Shown: positions 12,120-21,566, counted from the stretch's first letter. The stretch is DNA of 64,000 nucleotides from Nitratireductor pacificus pht-3B (GCF_000300335.1 NZ_AMRM01000002.1:1-64000), one strand, 5' to 3'. Notes: generated by a model not told the origin, from the letters alone. Made by a program: numbers and translations.

Positions 12120-13373
12120 TTGAGAATTCTCATTCTGGGCGGCGGCGTCATCGGTGTGACGACCGCCTATTATCTGGCCAAGTCGGGGCACGAGGTGGAG
12201 GTGATCGACCGCCAGCCGGGACCCGCGCAGGAAACCAGCTTCGCCAATGCCGGGCAGGTTTCGCCTGGCTATTCTTCGCCATGGGCGGGACCCGGCATCC
12301 CGCTGAAGGCGATGAAGTGGCTGACCATGCAGCATGGCCCGCTCGTCATCCGCCCGCGGCTCGATCCGGCCATGTGGTGGTGGATGCTGCGCATGCTGCG
12401 CAACTGCACCTCGGCGCGCTATGCCCGCAACAAGGCGCGCATGGTGCCCATCGCCGAATACAGCCGTGATTGCCTTCAGGCGCTGCGCGCCGCCGAGGGG
12501 ATCGCCTATGACGAACGCAGCCAGGGAACCCTGCAGCTCTTTCGCAGCCAGGAACAGCTCGACGCCATTGCCAAGGATGTCGACGTGCTGAAGACCTTCG
12601 GCGTCGCGCATGAGGTGCTCGACCGGGCTGGCTGCATCGCTCGCGAACCGGGCCTCGCCACGGCGGGCGCCGGGTTCGTCGGCGGCCTGCGCCTGCCCGG
12701 CGACGAGACCGGCGACTGCCATCTGTTCACCGGACGGCTGGCCGCGATCGCCGAAGGGCTCGGCGTAAGGTTCTCCTATGCGACCGAGATCCGGCAGGTC
12801 GTCTGCGCGGGAGGGCGCGTGGAAGCCGTCGTTACGTCCGATGGCCGGCGCGAAGCCGATGCGGTGGTCGTCGCGCTGGGCAGCCATTCGCCGCTGCTCC
12901 TGCGCGATGTCGGCATCGGCATCTCTGTCTACCCGGTCAAGGGTTACTCGCTGACGCTGCCCCTGACGGATCCGGACGCCGCCCCGGTTTCGACGATCAT
13001 GGACGAGACCTACAAGACGGCGATCACGCGGCTCGGCGATCGCATCCGGGTCGGCGGCACGGCGGAACTCGCCGGCTATGACCTGACGCTGCGCCCGGCG
13101 CGCCAGCGTGCGCTGGAGAAATCCTTCACCGATCTGTTCCCGCGCGGCGGCGACGTTGCGCAGGCGTCGTTCTGGTGCGGCCTGCGCCCGATGACGCCGG
13201 ACGGGCCGCCTCTTGTCGGCGAGACGCCGATCAGCGGCCTCTACCTCAACACGGGCCACGGAACGCTGGGCTGGACGATGGCCTGCGGGTCGGGTCGCGT
13301 TCTCACCGACATCATCGACGGACGCGAGCCTGAGATCGATGCCGGCGACCTGGCCTATGGGCGCCGGGCCTGA
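12120..13373 (+). CDS. dadA: D-amino-acid dehydrogenase
   Basis: The 417-residue flavoprotein starts at a TTG that has an AAGGA ribosome site upstream and gives the normal family N terminus, with the dinucleotide-binding motif GGGVIG at residues 7-12 and the acidic end of the second strand EVEVID. The FAD-binding DAO fold continues to the C-terminal [14 protein letters not shown] segment that closes the flavin site. DadA oxidises D-amino acids (classically D-alanine from L-alanine racemisation) to 2-oxo acids and ammonia, feeding electrons to the respiratory chain at the membrane. No alanine racemase gene adjoins it. Its end is 18 bp from the convergent PucR regulator gene. Confidence 0.9.
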   Translation: MRILILGGGVIGVTTAYYLAKSGHEVEVIDRQPGPAQETSFANAGQVSPGYSSPWAGPGIPLKAMKWLTMQHGPLVIRPRLDPAMWWWMLRMLRNCTSARYARNKARMVPIAEYSRDCLQALRAAEGIAYDERSQGTLQLFRSQEQLDAIAKDVDVLKTFGVAHEVLDRAGCIAREPGLATAGAGFVGGLRLPGDETGDCHLFTGRLAAIAEGLGVRFSYATEIRQVVCAGGRVEAVVTSDGRREADAVVVALGSHSPLLLRDVGIGISVYPVKGYSLTLPLTDPDAAPVSTIMDETYKTAITRLGDRIRVGGTAELAGYDLTLRPARQRALEKSFTDLFPRGGDVAQASFWCGLRPMTPDGPPLVGETPISGLYLNTGHGTLGWTMACGSGRVLTDIIDGREPEIDAGDLAYGRRA

Positions 13374-13391
13374 CGGCAGCGCCCGGTGGGC

Positions 13392-14996
13392 TCAGGAAAC
13401 CAGGGGCAGCAGTTTCAGGGCGAGGTGATAATGCAGCCGCAATTTCGGCTGCAGCGCCTTCTTGCCCGTCATCTCGGTGATCTGGGATATCCGGTAGCGC
13501 ACCGTGTTGTGGTGGATGTTCAGCACGCGCGCCGTCTCTCGGTAACTGCCGTTGCTGTCCAGGAAGATACGGAACGTGTCGATCAGGTCGACCCGGTGCC
13601 GCTTGTCGTGATCGATCAGCGTCCCCAGCCATTCATGCACGAAGCGGTGGACGTCCGGCTGCATACTGCCCTTGGAGAAGAGGCGGTAGAAACCGGTTTC
13701 GTCGTAGAGATTCACGCCGCCGGCGTTGCTGGTGCTCCGTCCGTGCTCCAACGCCTGCACAGCTTGTTCGTAGGCGCGGTAGAAGTGCTCCACCGCCGTG
13801 ACTTGACTGATGCCCGCCGACCAAACCACTTCCTGTGCGCCGATCGTAAGAAGGCGTGTGTCGATCTGTTCCCTGAAGATGTCGGGTTGGCATAACCGCT
13901 CGTCGTCCTCGGGGACCATTATGACCACGCGGTTGTTGGCGATCACACCGGTGATCGTTTCGCCATGCTTGGAAAAATGTACGCGCAATGCGTTGGAAAG
14001 TCCGCGCAGGCGGATGGGGTCGATGTCGTGGAAGGCAACGACAATGCCCACATAGCGCGCATGCAGGCGCTTGCCCATCCCGCTGTAGCGCGCGGTGAGC
14101 GCAGCATGGGTCTGGTTGCCCAGGCTGCGATCGATCAGCGACAGGACCAGCTCGTTCTGCCGCTCGAAGATGGCGCTCTGATCGGCCCGGATCTGACGAA
14201 CCTTGAGCGATATGAGAACCTTCGCATAGCCCAGATGGTCGAGTTCCTCATTGCTGAGTTTGCGGTTCCGCTCCACGACGACAAGCATGCCGGTCATGCC
14301 GTTCGCCTGCTCATAGGGGGTGAACACGATGCTCGTGCGGCGCCCGGTCCTGCGCGTGAAGGCGCGGTTGGCCCCGATAGCCTCGCAGGCCCAGCCGTCT
14401 TCTTCGAGCAATGCCAGGGCGTCCTGCATATCGGGTTCGGGATTGCTCGGCGCACTCAGGATAAGGCCGTCCATCGGACTGGTCACCATCACGGGGTTTG
14501 TCAGAAGCGTGTTGAGGTCGCCGAGCAGGTCTTGCAGCGCTGAATCGACCAGCGACACCTGGCTCAACCGTCCGCCGAACAGCTCGGGCTGGATGACCTT
14601 GCCAGCTCTGGCTTCGAAGTAGCTAGACATGACCGGCGTTATGATCTCCACCCACGCCACGTTCTCCGGAACGACGACGATCGGAAAATCGAGTGCATTG
14701 GCGCAGTCGATCATCTTCTGCGGCACCCGCTTCATATAGCGGTTGAGTTTCAGGCCAAGCCCGGATGCGCCGTATTCGACCAGCTCGCGGATGAAGTGGT
14801 CGAGCCGGTGGCGCAGCTGAAGCAGGGGATAGGTCGAGGTCAGCGCCAGCTCTTCGCCGCGCAGCCAGCGAACGGCGTCCGGCGCATCCAGCACCGTCGC
14901 GGTCTTGACGACCCGGTCGAGCCCCTTCTTGCCGGCCAGCAGCGTGCCGTCTTGCATAGCCGGCAAATTCAAAATCTTCCCGACCGTCAGTACCAT
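13392..14996 (-). CDS. PucR-family transcriptional regulator
   Basis: The 534-residue protein has the N-terminal PucR domain (MVLTVGKILNLPAM to about residue 130), a middle GGDEF-like CdaR region and the C-terminal PucR helix-turn-helix (YRETARVLNIHHNTVRYRI). PucR proteins control purine, allantoin or other nitrogen/carbon catabolic genes in response to a metabolite. I prefer the inner ATG at 14996 because a GGAGGGG ribosome site lies about ten bases upstream; the longer start at 15047 has none. It is divergent from the M20 peptidase/TRAP operon, which it probably controls, and a perfect palindrome lies in the gap. Confidence 0.9.
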   Translation of the reverse strand: MVLTVGKILNLPAMQDGTLLAGKKGLDRVVKTATVLDAPDAVRWLRGEELALTSTYPLLQLRHRLDHFIRELVEYGASGLGLKLNRYMKRVPQKMIDCANALDFPIVVVPENVAWVEIITPVMSSYFEARAGKVIQPELFGGRLSQVSLVDSALQDLLGDLNTLLTNPVMVTSPMDGLILSAPSNPEPDMQDALALLEEDGWACEAIGANRAFTRRTGRRTSIVFTPYEQANGMTGMLVVVERNRKLSNEELDHLGYAKVLISLKVRQIRADQSAIFERQNELVLSLIDRSLGNQTHAALTARYSGMGKRLHARYVGIVVAFHDIDPIRLRGLSNALRVHFSKHGETITGVIANNRVVIMVPEDDERLCQPDIFREQIDTRLLTIGAQEVVWSAGISQVTAVEHFYRAYEQAVQALEHGRSTSNAGGVNLYDETGFYRLFSKGSMQPDVHRFVHEWLGTLIDHDKRHRVDLIDTFRIFLDSNGSYRETARVLNIHHNTVRYRISQITEMTGKKALQPKLRLHYHLALKLLPLVS

Positions 14997-15046
14997 GATT
15001 TCGAGACCCCTCCGCTCGTCCGTCCCAACGCGGACGACCTTACTCA

Positions 15047-15065
15047 TTTGTACTCTAGATACAAA
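15047..15065. promoter_or_regulatory. Palindromic candidate operator for the PucR regulator
   Basis: TTTGTA, CTCTAGA, TACAAA is a perfect 6-bp inverted repeat with a 7-base centre, in the AT-rich gap between pucR (start 14996) and the divergent M20 peptidase gene (15153). It is about 50 bp upstream of the preferred pucR start, consistent with autoregulation and control of the operon. Confidence 0.5.
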
Positions 15066-15152
15066 GAAATTAGCCGGTGTTTCATCTCCGTGGTCAATAG
15101 TCTTTCGCCGGTCGAGCCGATAGGGTCGCCGTCGATTGCGGGGGGATGAATA

Positions 15153-16331
15153 TTGAACGACACCATGCTGGCGTCAGCGCAGACATCGCGCGACGCGCTT
15201 TTCTTCCTTCAGCAGGCCGTGGGCTGCAAGACCGTTTCGCCGCCCGGAAACGAGATCGTGCTGGCGCGCATGATCAAGGCGCGTCTGGCCGATGCCGGCA
15301 TCGATGCCCGGATCTTTCAGGAGAACGAGCACCAGGCGAACCTGGTCGCGACGCTGAAAAGCGGCGCCCCTGGCCCGCGCCTCGTGCTGAGCGGGCATCT
15401 CGACACAGTGCCCATCGGCGACGCCATCTGGAAGCATGATCCCTTCTCGGCGGTGATTGACGATGGCCGCATCTACGGCCGCGGCACGGTCGACATGAAG
15501 GGCGGTCTCCTGGCATTGCTCTTCGCCTTCATGCAGCAGAAGGACGTCGCGCCCGATCGATGGTGTGGCGAACTCGTTTTCGCGGCAACCTACGGTGAGG
15601 AGATCGGCGCCCTCGGCGCGGCGACGATGGTGCGCGAAGGACAGATCCCCGAATTCGACGCGATGATCATTGCAGAGCCGACGAACAATCGTCTGGTCAT
15701 CGCGCACAAGGGCGTGATCTGGTTGCGCGTGACGAGCTTCGGCAGGACCGCGCACGGCTCCATGCCGGCTTCCGGCACCAATGCCGTCGACAAGCTGCAC
15801 CTGTTCTACGACCGTCTCCAGTCGATGGATCTCGGCGGGACCAGCACGCCGCTCCTGTCGAATCCCACCTTTGCGGTGACGACCTTCAATGGCGGCAGGA
15901 ACACCAATGTCATTCCCGACCTGTGTCGAATGACGGTCGACATCCGAACGGTGCCCGGACAGGACCATCGTGAGGTCGTGGCGCATGTCCAGGCGATCGC
16001 GGCGGCTCTGACCGCAGAGGATCCCGAGGCCCGCTTCGAGGTGGAAACCACACTCGATCTGCCGGGGCTCCTGACCGACGAGGGCGCCGGGATCGTCCGC
16101 GACTGCCGGAAGGTCCTGGCCGCTCGCGCGCCGGGCGCGGACGCGGTGCGCGGCGCGCAGTACTTCACCGATGCGTCGGCCTTTATCGCCCATGGCGGCG
16201 ATATCGTCATCCTCGGCCCGGGTGCGCCGGAGCTGGCGCATCAGACAGACGAGCATCTCGCTGTCGACGACTATTTCGATGCTATCGAAATCTACCGCCA
16301 GATCATCGGGCGGTTCTTGAGCAGGGACTAA
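15153..16331 (+). CDS. M20 family metallopeptidase/deacylase (ArgE/DapE-like)
   Basis: The 392-residue protein has the di-zinc site of the M20 family: H82-x-D84 in GHLDTVP, D114 in GTVDMKGG, E149/E150 in GEEIGALGA, E175 in AEPT, and the C-terminal His in HQTDEHLAV (H363 or H368). A lid domain lies at about 180-290. The family removes acyl groups from N-acyl amino acids or cleaves small peptides in the cytoplasm. The TTG start has a GGGGGA ribosome site; an ATG four codons inside is possible. It heads an operon with TRAP transporter and UxaA-like genes, so the imported compound may be an N-acyl or amide-linked acid that this enzyme opens first. Confidence 0.88.
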   Translation: MNDTMLASAQTSRDALFFLQQAVGCKTVSPPGNEIVLARMIKARLADAGIDARIFQENEHQANLVATLKSGAPGPRLVLSGHLDTVPIGDAIWKHDPFSAVIDDGRIYGRGTVDMKGGLLALLFAFMQQKDVAPDRWCGELVFAATYGEEIGALGAATMVREGQIPEFDAMIIAEPTNNRLVIAHKGVIWLRVTSFGRTAHGSMPASGTNAVDKLHLFYDRLQSMDLGGTSTPLLSNPTFAVTTFNGGRNTNVIPDLCRMTVDIRTVPGQDHREVVAHVQAIAAALTAEDPEARFEVETTLDLPGLLTDEGAGIVRDCRKVLAARAPGADAVRGAQYFTDASAFIAHGGDIVILGPGAPELAHQTDEHLAVDDYFDAIEIYRQIIGRFLSRD

Positions 16332-16349
16332 CAGGAGGAAAGGGAGATC

Positions 16350-17342
16350 ATGAACTACATTGCAAACACACGCGCCGCGCTTGCTGCAGCTTTGCTGGGC
16401 GCCGGGGCCATGCTGAACGCCGGGCTTGCCCAGGCGGAGACGACCCTGAAGGTCGGGCATGTTTTCGCCGCCGACCATCCCTGGCAGATCGCACTTGAAG
16501 GCCTGTCCAAGGACGTGGCAGAGGCGACCGGCGGCGAAGTCGTCATCCAGGTCTATCCGAGCTCGCAGCTCGGCGGCGACCGCGAGGTCGCGGAAGGTCT
16601 TCAGCTCGGCACGGTCGAGATGGGGCTCTTCGGCACCGGCGCGCTACAGGTGCTCGACAAGAGGCTCATCATCGAAGAGCTGCCCTATGCATGGCCGACG
16701 CGCGAGAAGGCCTATGCCGCTGTCGATGGCGAGCTCGGTGAGGCGCTGGCCGGGATCCTGGCTGCAAAGAACATCAACACGCTCAGCTGGTGGGAAAGCG
16801 GTTATCGCCACATCACCAACTCGGCCCGTCCGATTGAAACGCCCGAGGACCTGAAGGGCATCAAGTTGCGGGTGCCCGAGGCCGAACTGCGTCTCGACAC
16901 CTTCCGCGAGCTCGGCGCACTGCCGACGCCGATGGCGTTCTCCGAGGTGTTCACCTCGCTGCAGCAGAAGGTCGTCGACGGACAGGAAAACCCGCTGGCC
17001 ACGATCTACGCTTCGAAGTTCTACGAGGTGCAGCAGAACTTGGCGCTCTCCGGTCACATCTGGGGTTCGGCCATCCTGACCATCTCCAGCAAGGCCTGGG
17101 ACAAGCTGACCGACGAGCAGAAGACCATCCTGCGCGACAAGGCCGAGATCTGGAAGGAGAAGGAGCGTGAGATGATCCGTGCGAGCGATGAGGAAGTGCT
17201 CGCCAAGCTCGAGGCGGCAGGCATGAAGGTGACGCGTCCTGACCCCGCGGCATTCCAGCAGATGGTTCAGCCCGTCTGGGACAAGTACGAGAGCGTCTTC
17301 GGCGAAGACCTTCTCGCAATCGTCCGCAAGTACTCGAACTAG
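16350..17342 (+). CDS. dctP: TRAP transporter solute-binding protein (DctP)
   Basis: The 330-residue protein has a signal peptide (NTRAALAAALLGAGAMLNAG, ending near residue 30) and the DctP fold with the conserved stretch KLRVPEAELRLDTFRELGA, whose Arg typically binds the carboxylate of the ligand, followed by FTSLQQKVVDGQENPLATI. It captures an organic acid in the periplasm for the DctQM membrane partners encoded next. A GGAGG-type ribosome site precedes the ATG. An 11-bp GC-rich stem-loop lies after its stop, which would let the binding protein be made in excess over the membrane subunits. Confidence 0.94.
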   Translation: MNYIANTRAALAAALLGAGAMLNAGLAQAETTLKVGHVFAADHPWQIALEGLSKDVAEATGGEVVIQVYPSSQLGGDREVAEGLQLGTVEMGLFGTGALQVLDKRLIIEELPYAWPTREKAYAAVDGELGEALAGILAAKNINTLSWWESGYRHITNSARPIETPEDLKGIKLRVPEAELRLDTFRELGALPTPMAFSEVFTSLQQKVVDGQENPLATIYASKFYEVQQNLALSGHIWGSAILTISSKAWDKLTDEQKTILRDKAEIWKEKEREMIRASDEEVLAKLEAAGMKVTRPDPAAFQQMVQPVWDKYESVFGEDLLAIVRKYSN

Positions 17343-17353
17343 TTGATCCATCT

Positions 17354-17380
17354 CGCGGGCCGGCAGCACGCCGGCCCGCG
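17354..17380 (+). promoter_or_regulatory. Intercistronic stem-loop between dctP and dctQ (first TRAP operon)
   Basis: CGCGGGCCGGC and GCCGGCCCGCG form a perfect 11-bp stem with a 5-base loop AGCAC, 11 bp after the dctP stop. No U tract follows. It probably stabilises the dctP mRNA 3' end or partly attenuates the downstream genes. Confidence 0.65.
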
Positions 17381-17400
17381 GCGACCGGGGTAATATCGCG

Positions 17401-17901
17401 ATGGCGCAATTGTTGCTCACCGCCAGACAGCTTCTCGTCAAGCTTGTCCAATGGCTTCTCATGTTGATGCTGCTGGCGATGACCGGCGTAATGTTTGCCC
17501 AGATCATCTGGCGCTATCTCCTGCAGTCACCGCTGGTGTGGTCGGAGGAACTGGCGCTTCTGCTGATGGTCTGGATGACGTTCCTCGGCTCGGCGCTGAT
17601 GCTGGAGCGCAAGGAGCATGTCGCGATCGACCTGCTGGTCGAATGGCTGCCGCCTGCCCTTAACCGGGCAACGCAGATTGTCGGCGCGCTCGTCGTCCTC
17701 GCCTTCAACCTGGCCTTGACCTACGGCGCCCTTCTGATCGTCGAAACCGCGAAGGAGTCCATTATGCCCGGCCTCAAGATATCCAGTGCCTGGCAGTATA
17801 TGGGCGTGCTGATCGGCGGCGGCCTGCTGGTGCTTGTTTCCATCGAAGCCCTGTTGCGGGCGCTGCGCGGCGCTGCCGCGACGCAGGAGAAGCGTTCATG
17901 A
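17401..17901 (+). CDS. dctQ: TRAP transporter small membrane subunit (DctQ)
   Basis: The 166-residue protein has four predicted membrane helices and the DctQ signature around LVWSEELALLLMVWMTFLG followed by ERKEHVAIDLLVEWLP. It pairs with DctM to form the transport channel and contacts DctP. It starts 58 bp after dctP, beyond the stem-loop, and its stop overlaps the dctM start by four bases (ATGA), so the two membrane subunits are translationally coupled. Confidence 0.93.
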   Translation: MAQLLLTARQLLVKLVQWLLMLMLLAMTGVMFAQIIWRYLLQSPLVWSEELALLLMVWMTFLGSALMLERKEHVAIDLLVEWLPPALNRATQIVGALVVLAFNLALTYGALLIVETAKESIMPGLKISSAWQYMGVLIGGGLLVLVSIEALLRALRGAAATQEKRS

Positions 17902-19169
17902 GCATCGTCCTCTTCGTTCTTCTTCTCGGCCTGATCGCCATCAACGTCCCGATCGCCTTCGCAATCGGCTTTGCGTGCCTGACCTATCTTCTGGTCAAGG
18001 ACATCAACCTGGCCCTGGTCGCGCAGCGGTCGGCGACCGGCATCTATTCCTATCCGTTCCTGGCGCTGCCGATGTTCGTTTTCGCCGGGGTGCTGATGGA
18101 GCATGGCGGCATTACGCAGCGCATGATGCGGCTCGCAAATGCCGTCATCGGCCACATCTCGGGCGGGTTGGCTGCCGTCACGGTTGCCGGCAGTGCGCTG
18201 TTCGGCGCGCTGTCCGGCTCGGCGATCGGCGATACCGCAGCGATCGGCTCGATCATGATCCCGGCCATGAAGGCCAAGCGCTACGCAGCCGGCTTCGCCG
18301 CGGCTCTCCAGGGTTGCAGCGGCGTGCTCGCCTCGCTTATCCCGCCGAGCCTGACCATGGTCATCCTCGGCGCGACCGGAAACATCTCCATTGCCGGCCT
18401 GCTGATCGGCGGGCTCGTTCCCGGCCTGCTGATGGCGCTGCTGCTGATCATCGTCTCGCTGCTCATCAGCCGCCGCCGCGGCTATGGCAAGGGCGAGCGC
18501 GCGACCTGGCGTGAGTTCGTCTCGGCGGTTTCGGACTCGGTCCTGCCCCTGCTCCTGCCGGTCATCATCCTCGGCGGCATACTGGGCGGCATCGTGACCG
18601 TTACCGAGGCCGCAGTGCTTGCAGTCGTCTACGCGTTCCTGCTGTCGGCTCTGATCTATCGCGAGGTCAAGCTGTCGGATCTCCCGGCGATCAGCATGCA
18701 GGTGTTGCGCATTGCGGTCCCGGTGCAGCTCATCGTCGCCATTTCGCACCTGTTCGTCTGGATCGTGGCGACCGAACAGATTCCCCAGCAGCTCACCGCA
18801 TTCTTCGCCGCGGTTGCACCCGATCCGCTGACCTTCCTGATCCTGCTCAACTTTCTTCTCCTGCTGCTGGGCACGTTCATGGAAAGCAATGCGCTGATCA
18901 TCATCCTGATCCCGATCCTCATGCCGGTGGTCAATCAGTACGGCATCGACCCGCTGCATTTCGGCGTGATGTTCGTGGTCAACCTGTGCATCGGTGCCAA
19001 CACGCCTCCGCTGGGCGTCACGCTGATGACGGCCGCGAAGATCGCGGAAGTGCGGTTCGCCGAAGCGTCCCGCGCGGTCCTTCCGTTCCTCGCGGCGATG
19101 ATTGTCGTGCTCATCCTGACAATTCTGTTCCCGAAACTGTCGACGTTCCTGCCGAGCCTCTTCCTCTAG
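17898..19169 (+). CDS. dctM: TRAP transporter large membrane subunit (DctM)
   Basis: The 423-residue protein is hydrophobic throughout, with about eleven to twelve helices and the DctM motifs GALSGSAIGDTAAIGSIMIPAM (first half) and NLCIGANTPPLGVTLMT (second half). It is the sodium-driven channel subunit in the inner membrane. It overlaps dctQ by four bases and is followed 31 bp later by the SAF-domain protein gene, so import and breakdown of the substrate are encoded in one transcript. Confidence 0.94.
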   Translation: MSIVLFVLLLGLIAINVPIAFAIGFACLTYLLVKDINLALVAQRSATGIYSYPFLALPMFVFAGVLMEHGGITQRMMRLANAVIGHISGGLAAVTVAGSALFGALSGSAIGDTAAIGSIMIPAMKAKRYAAGFAAALQGCSGVLASLIPPSLTMVILGATGNISIAGLLIGGLVPGLLMALLLIIVSLLISRRRGYGKGERATWREFVSAVSDSVLPLLLPVIILGGILGGIVTVTEAAVLAVVYAFLLSALIYREVKLSDLPAISMQVLRIAVPVQLIVAISHLFVWIVATEQIPQQLTAFFAAVAPDPLTFLILLNFLLLLLGTFMESNALIIILIPILMPVVNQYGIDPLHFGVMFVVNLCIGANTPPLGVTLMTAAKIAEVRFAEASRAVLPFLAAMIVVLILTILFPKLSTFLPSLFL

Positions 19170-19200
19170 GGCCAGGTCGCGCGAACCAACCAGGAGTTTG

Positions 19201-19518
19201 ATGTTGGAAAAGACAGCCATCCAGATCAAGGAAAGCGACCATGTCGCTACCGCCACGGTCGAACTGTTGCCTGCCGAGACGGTGATCGTTTCGGGTATCG
19301 GCAACGGACGCCCGATGAAGGTCGAGGAGCGGATTCCGCGCGGGCACAAGATTGCGCTGCGCGATATCGCGGCCCAGGAGGAAATCCTGAAATATGGCGA
19401 GATTATCGGGGTTGCGACCCAGCCGATTTCCGCCGGCCATTGGGTACACGTTCACAATTGCCGGGGCGCCAAGGGCCGCCGGTTCGACGCAACCCCTGCG
19501 CAACAGCAAGGTGAATGA
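19201..19518 (+). CDS. SAF-domain small subunit of a UxaA-type dehydratase (SuyA-like)
   Basis: This 105-residue protein matches the N-terminal SAF domain of altronate/galactarate dehydratases: the strand-rich region GIGNGRPMKVEERIPRGHKI followed by ILKYGEIIGVATQPISAGHWVHVHN. In most UxaA proteins this domain is fused to the catalytic part; here it is a separate gene, as in (2R)-sulfolactate sulfo-lyase (SuyA/SuyB) and some two-piece dehydratases. The ATG at 19201 has an AGGAG ribosome site. The large subunit gene starts just one base after its stop. The likely reaction is beta-elimination of water or sulfite from a hydroxy acid. Confidence 0.85.
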   Translation: MLEKTAIQIKESDHVATATVELLPAETVIVSGIGNGRPMKVEERIPRGHKIALRDIAAQEEILKYGEIIGVATQPISAGHWVHVHNCRGAKGRRFDATPAQQQGE

Positions 19519-19519
19519 C

Positions 19520-20731
19520 ATGAAGTTCAAGGGCTATCGCCGCGCCGACGGCTCGATCGGCATCCGCAATCACATCCTGGTCATCCCGACGGTCTCCTGC
19601 GTCAACCGCGTTGCGCTCGATGTTGCTTCGAAGACCGGAGCCGTGACTTTCATGCATCCCTATGGCTGCACCTTCGACGCGGAAGAGAACACGACCACCG
19701 AGGACACGTTCATCGGTCACGGCCGGCACCAGAATGTCGGTGCTGTGCTGGTGGTGAGCCTTGGCTGCGAGACGGCCTCCGCCCGGCGCATCGCCGACGC
19801 CATCGCGCCGTCCGGCAAGCCGGTCGAGATGCTCGTCGTCCAGAAAGCGGGCGGGGCGCGCTCGACGCGTGACGCCGGCATCGAGATCGTGCGACGCCTG
19901 CAGGAGGAGATCGCCGGGGAACCCAGCGACGAGGGCGATGTCAGCGAACTGATCGTCGCGCTGGAATGCGGCTCCTCCGACGCGTTCTCGGGCCTTACGG
20001 CCAATCCCGCGGTCGGTGAGGCCGCTGACATTCTGGTCGGCGCCGGAGGCACTGTCGTGCTGTCAGAGATCACCGAGATGGTGGGTGCGGAGCGCGTCCT
20101 GTGGCGGCGCGGCAAGACCGACGAGATCAGGCAGGACCTGATGAAGCTGATCAAGGAATACGAGATCGAGCTGTCCATGACCACGCAGGACGACAGCGGC
20201 GTCTTCATTTCGCCCGGCAACATCGAGGGTGGCCTGACGACGATCGAGGAAAAGTCCCTCGGCTGCATCTACAAGGCCGGCACCCAGCCCATCGTGCAGA
20301 TCGTCAAGTATGGAGAACGTCCGACCGAGAAGGGCGTGGTCATCATGGACACGCCCGGCTTCGACATCGCCTCGGTGACGGGGAAGGTCGCCGGCGGCGC
20401 GCACATGGTGCTCTTCACCACCGGCAAGGGCACGCCGACCGGTTCGTGCATTGCCCCGGTGCTCAAGATCAGCTCCAACAACGACACCTTCAAGGCGCTG
20501 CGCGAGGATATCGATCTCAGCGCCGGAGACGTGCTCGAGGGAACGAAGTCGCTCAAGCAGGTCGGCGAGGAGATCGTCGAGCTCGTGCTGGAGACCGCCA
20601 ATGGCAAGCAGGCCAAGGCGGAGTATTTCAACATCCAGGAGTTCGCCATTCCGAATGTCAGCGTGGTGCGCAAGGAAGTGATCCACCAGAAGCTCGCCGA
20701 GCAGAACGACTTCCGGTTCCAGCAGCCATGA
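19520..20731 (+). CDS. UxaA-type dehydratase/sulfo-lyase large subunit (SuyB-like)
   Basis: The 403-residue protein is the catalytic domain of the altronate/galactarate dehydratase family: GYRRADGSIGIRNHILVIP at the N terminus, HPYGCTF, the LGCETASARRIA segment, ALECGSSDAFSGLTANPAVG and the CIAPVLKISSN region, with conserved cysteines for a metal or Fe-S site. The start at 19520 follows the SAF gene directly. Substrate candidates are altronate, galactarate or 3-sulfolactate; the sequence alone does not separate them, but the split architecture resembles SuyAB. The next gene overlaps by four bases. Confidence 0.88.
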   Translation: MKFKGYRRADGSIGIRNHILVIPTVSCVNRVALDVASKTGAVTFMHPYGCTFDAEENTTTEDTFIGHGRHQNVGAVLVVSLGCETASARRIADAIAPSGKPVEMLVVQKAGGARSTRDAGIEIVRRLQEEIAGEPSDEGDVSELIVALECGSSDAFSGLTANPAVGEAADILVGAGGTVVLSEITEMVGAERVLWRRGKTDEIRQDLMKLIKEYEIELSMTTQDDSGVFISPGNIEGGLTTIEEKSLGCIYKAGTQPIVQIVKYGERPTEKGVVIMDTPGFDIASVTGKVAGGAHMVLFTTGKGTPTGSCIAPVLKISSNNDTFKALREDIDLSAGDVLEGTKSLKQVGEEIVELVLETANGKQAKAEYFNIQEFAIPNVSVVRKEVIHQKLAEQNDFRFQQP

Positions 20732-21543
20732 AGCTCGCCTACATGTATGCCACGCCCGACGTGGCGCCCGCGAGGGTCACGGCCATTCAGGGGCCGATCG
20801 GCGCGGCGATGAGCAGTATTGCCTGGGCGGGCTACGCAGGCGTCGAGCTTCTGGTCTGCAATCCCGGCCTGATCGACCGCCGGGCGCTTGCCGATGCGAT
20901 CCAAGCCAATGGCCTCGACATGCCTGCCGTGTGCACCGGCGAGGTCTACGGTCAGGATGGCCTGTCGTTTGCCGATGCGGATCCGGCCCGGCGGCAGGAA
21001 GCGATCGACCGCATGAAGGCGTCGATGGACCTTGCCGCCGAATATGGCGCGATGGTCAATATCGGCCGGCTGCGCGGACGCTACACTGACGAGGTGGAGC
21101 CGCAGGAGACGCTGGACTGGATCGCCAGCGCTATCGAGCAATGTGCAATGGCATTCCCGGAAGTGCCGATCGTCCTCGAGCCGGTGAACCGCAATTACGC
21201 CAACTGCCTGCTCACCACGCGCCAAACCTGCGATTTCGTGCGCTCTCTGGCCGTATCGAGCCTCGGCGTCATGCTCGACACCGCGCATATCCTGACCGAG
21301 CAGGAGACTGTCGCCGACGCCATTCGCGAGGCGGGGGATCTGTTCTGGCATTTCCACATCACCGATTCGGAGCGGCTTCCGGTCGGCGATGGCGCGTATG
21401 ACATCGAGACCGCGATGCGGGCGGTGATCGACAGCGGCTTCAACCGCTATGTCACCGTCGAGACCTTCCAGATTCCTGATGCCGCGCATTCAATCGCCGC
21501 CAGTTTCGAGGCGATGCGCCCCTATTTCCCAGACCGCGCATGA
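20728..21543 (+). CDS. TIM-barrel sugar isomerase/epimerase (AP-endonuclease 2 family)
   Basis: The 271-residue protein has the metal tetrad of the xylose-isomerase-like TIM barrels: E151 (VLEPVN), D184 (VMLDTAHIL), H210 (FWHFHITDSE) and E245 (YVTVETFQ). Such enzymes are ketose 3-epimerases, hydroxypyruvate isomerases or inosose dehydratases. It overlaps the UxaA-like gene by four bases (ATGA), so it acts in the same pathway, presumably interconverting the sugar acid or keto product. The exact substrate cannot be read from sequence. Confidence 0.88.
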   Translation: MKLAYMYATPDVAPARVTAIQGPIGAAMSSIAWAGYAGVELLVCNPGLIDRRALADAIQANGLDMPAVCTGEVYGQDGLSFADADPARRQEAIDRMKASMDLAAEYGAMVNIGRLRGRYTDEVEPQETLDWIASAIEQCAMAFPEVPIVLEPVNRNYANCLLTTRQTCDFVRSLAVSSLGVMLDTAHILTEQETVADAIREAGDLFWHFHITDSERLPVGDGAYDIETAMRAVIDSGFNRYVTVETFQIPDAAHSIAASFEAMRPYFPDRA

Positions 21544-21566
21544 CGCGGCACACAAGAGGTTAAATC

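Noticed and set aside
17721-19349. A 542-codon antisense frame opposite dctM
   Set aside because: It mirrors the codon pattern of dctM, is extremely polar (Asp, Arg and Gln rich) and has no family features.
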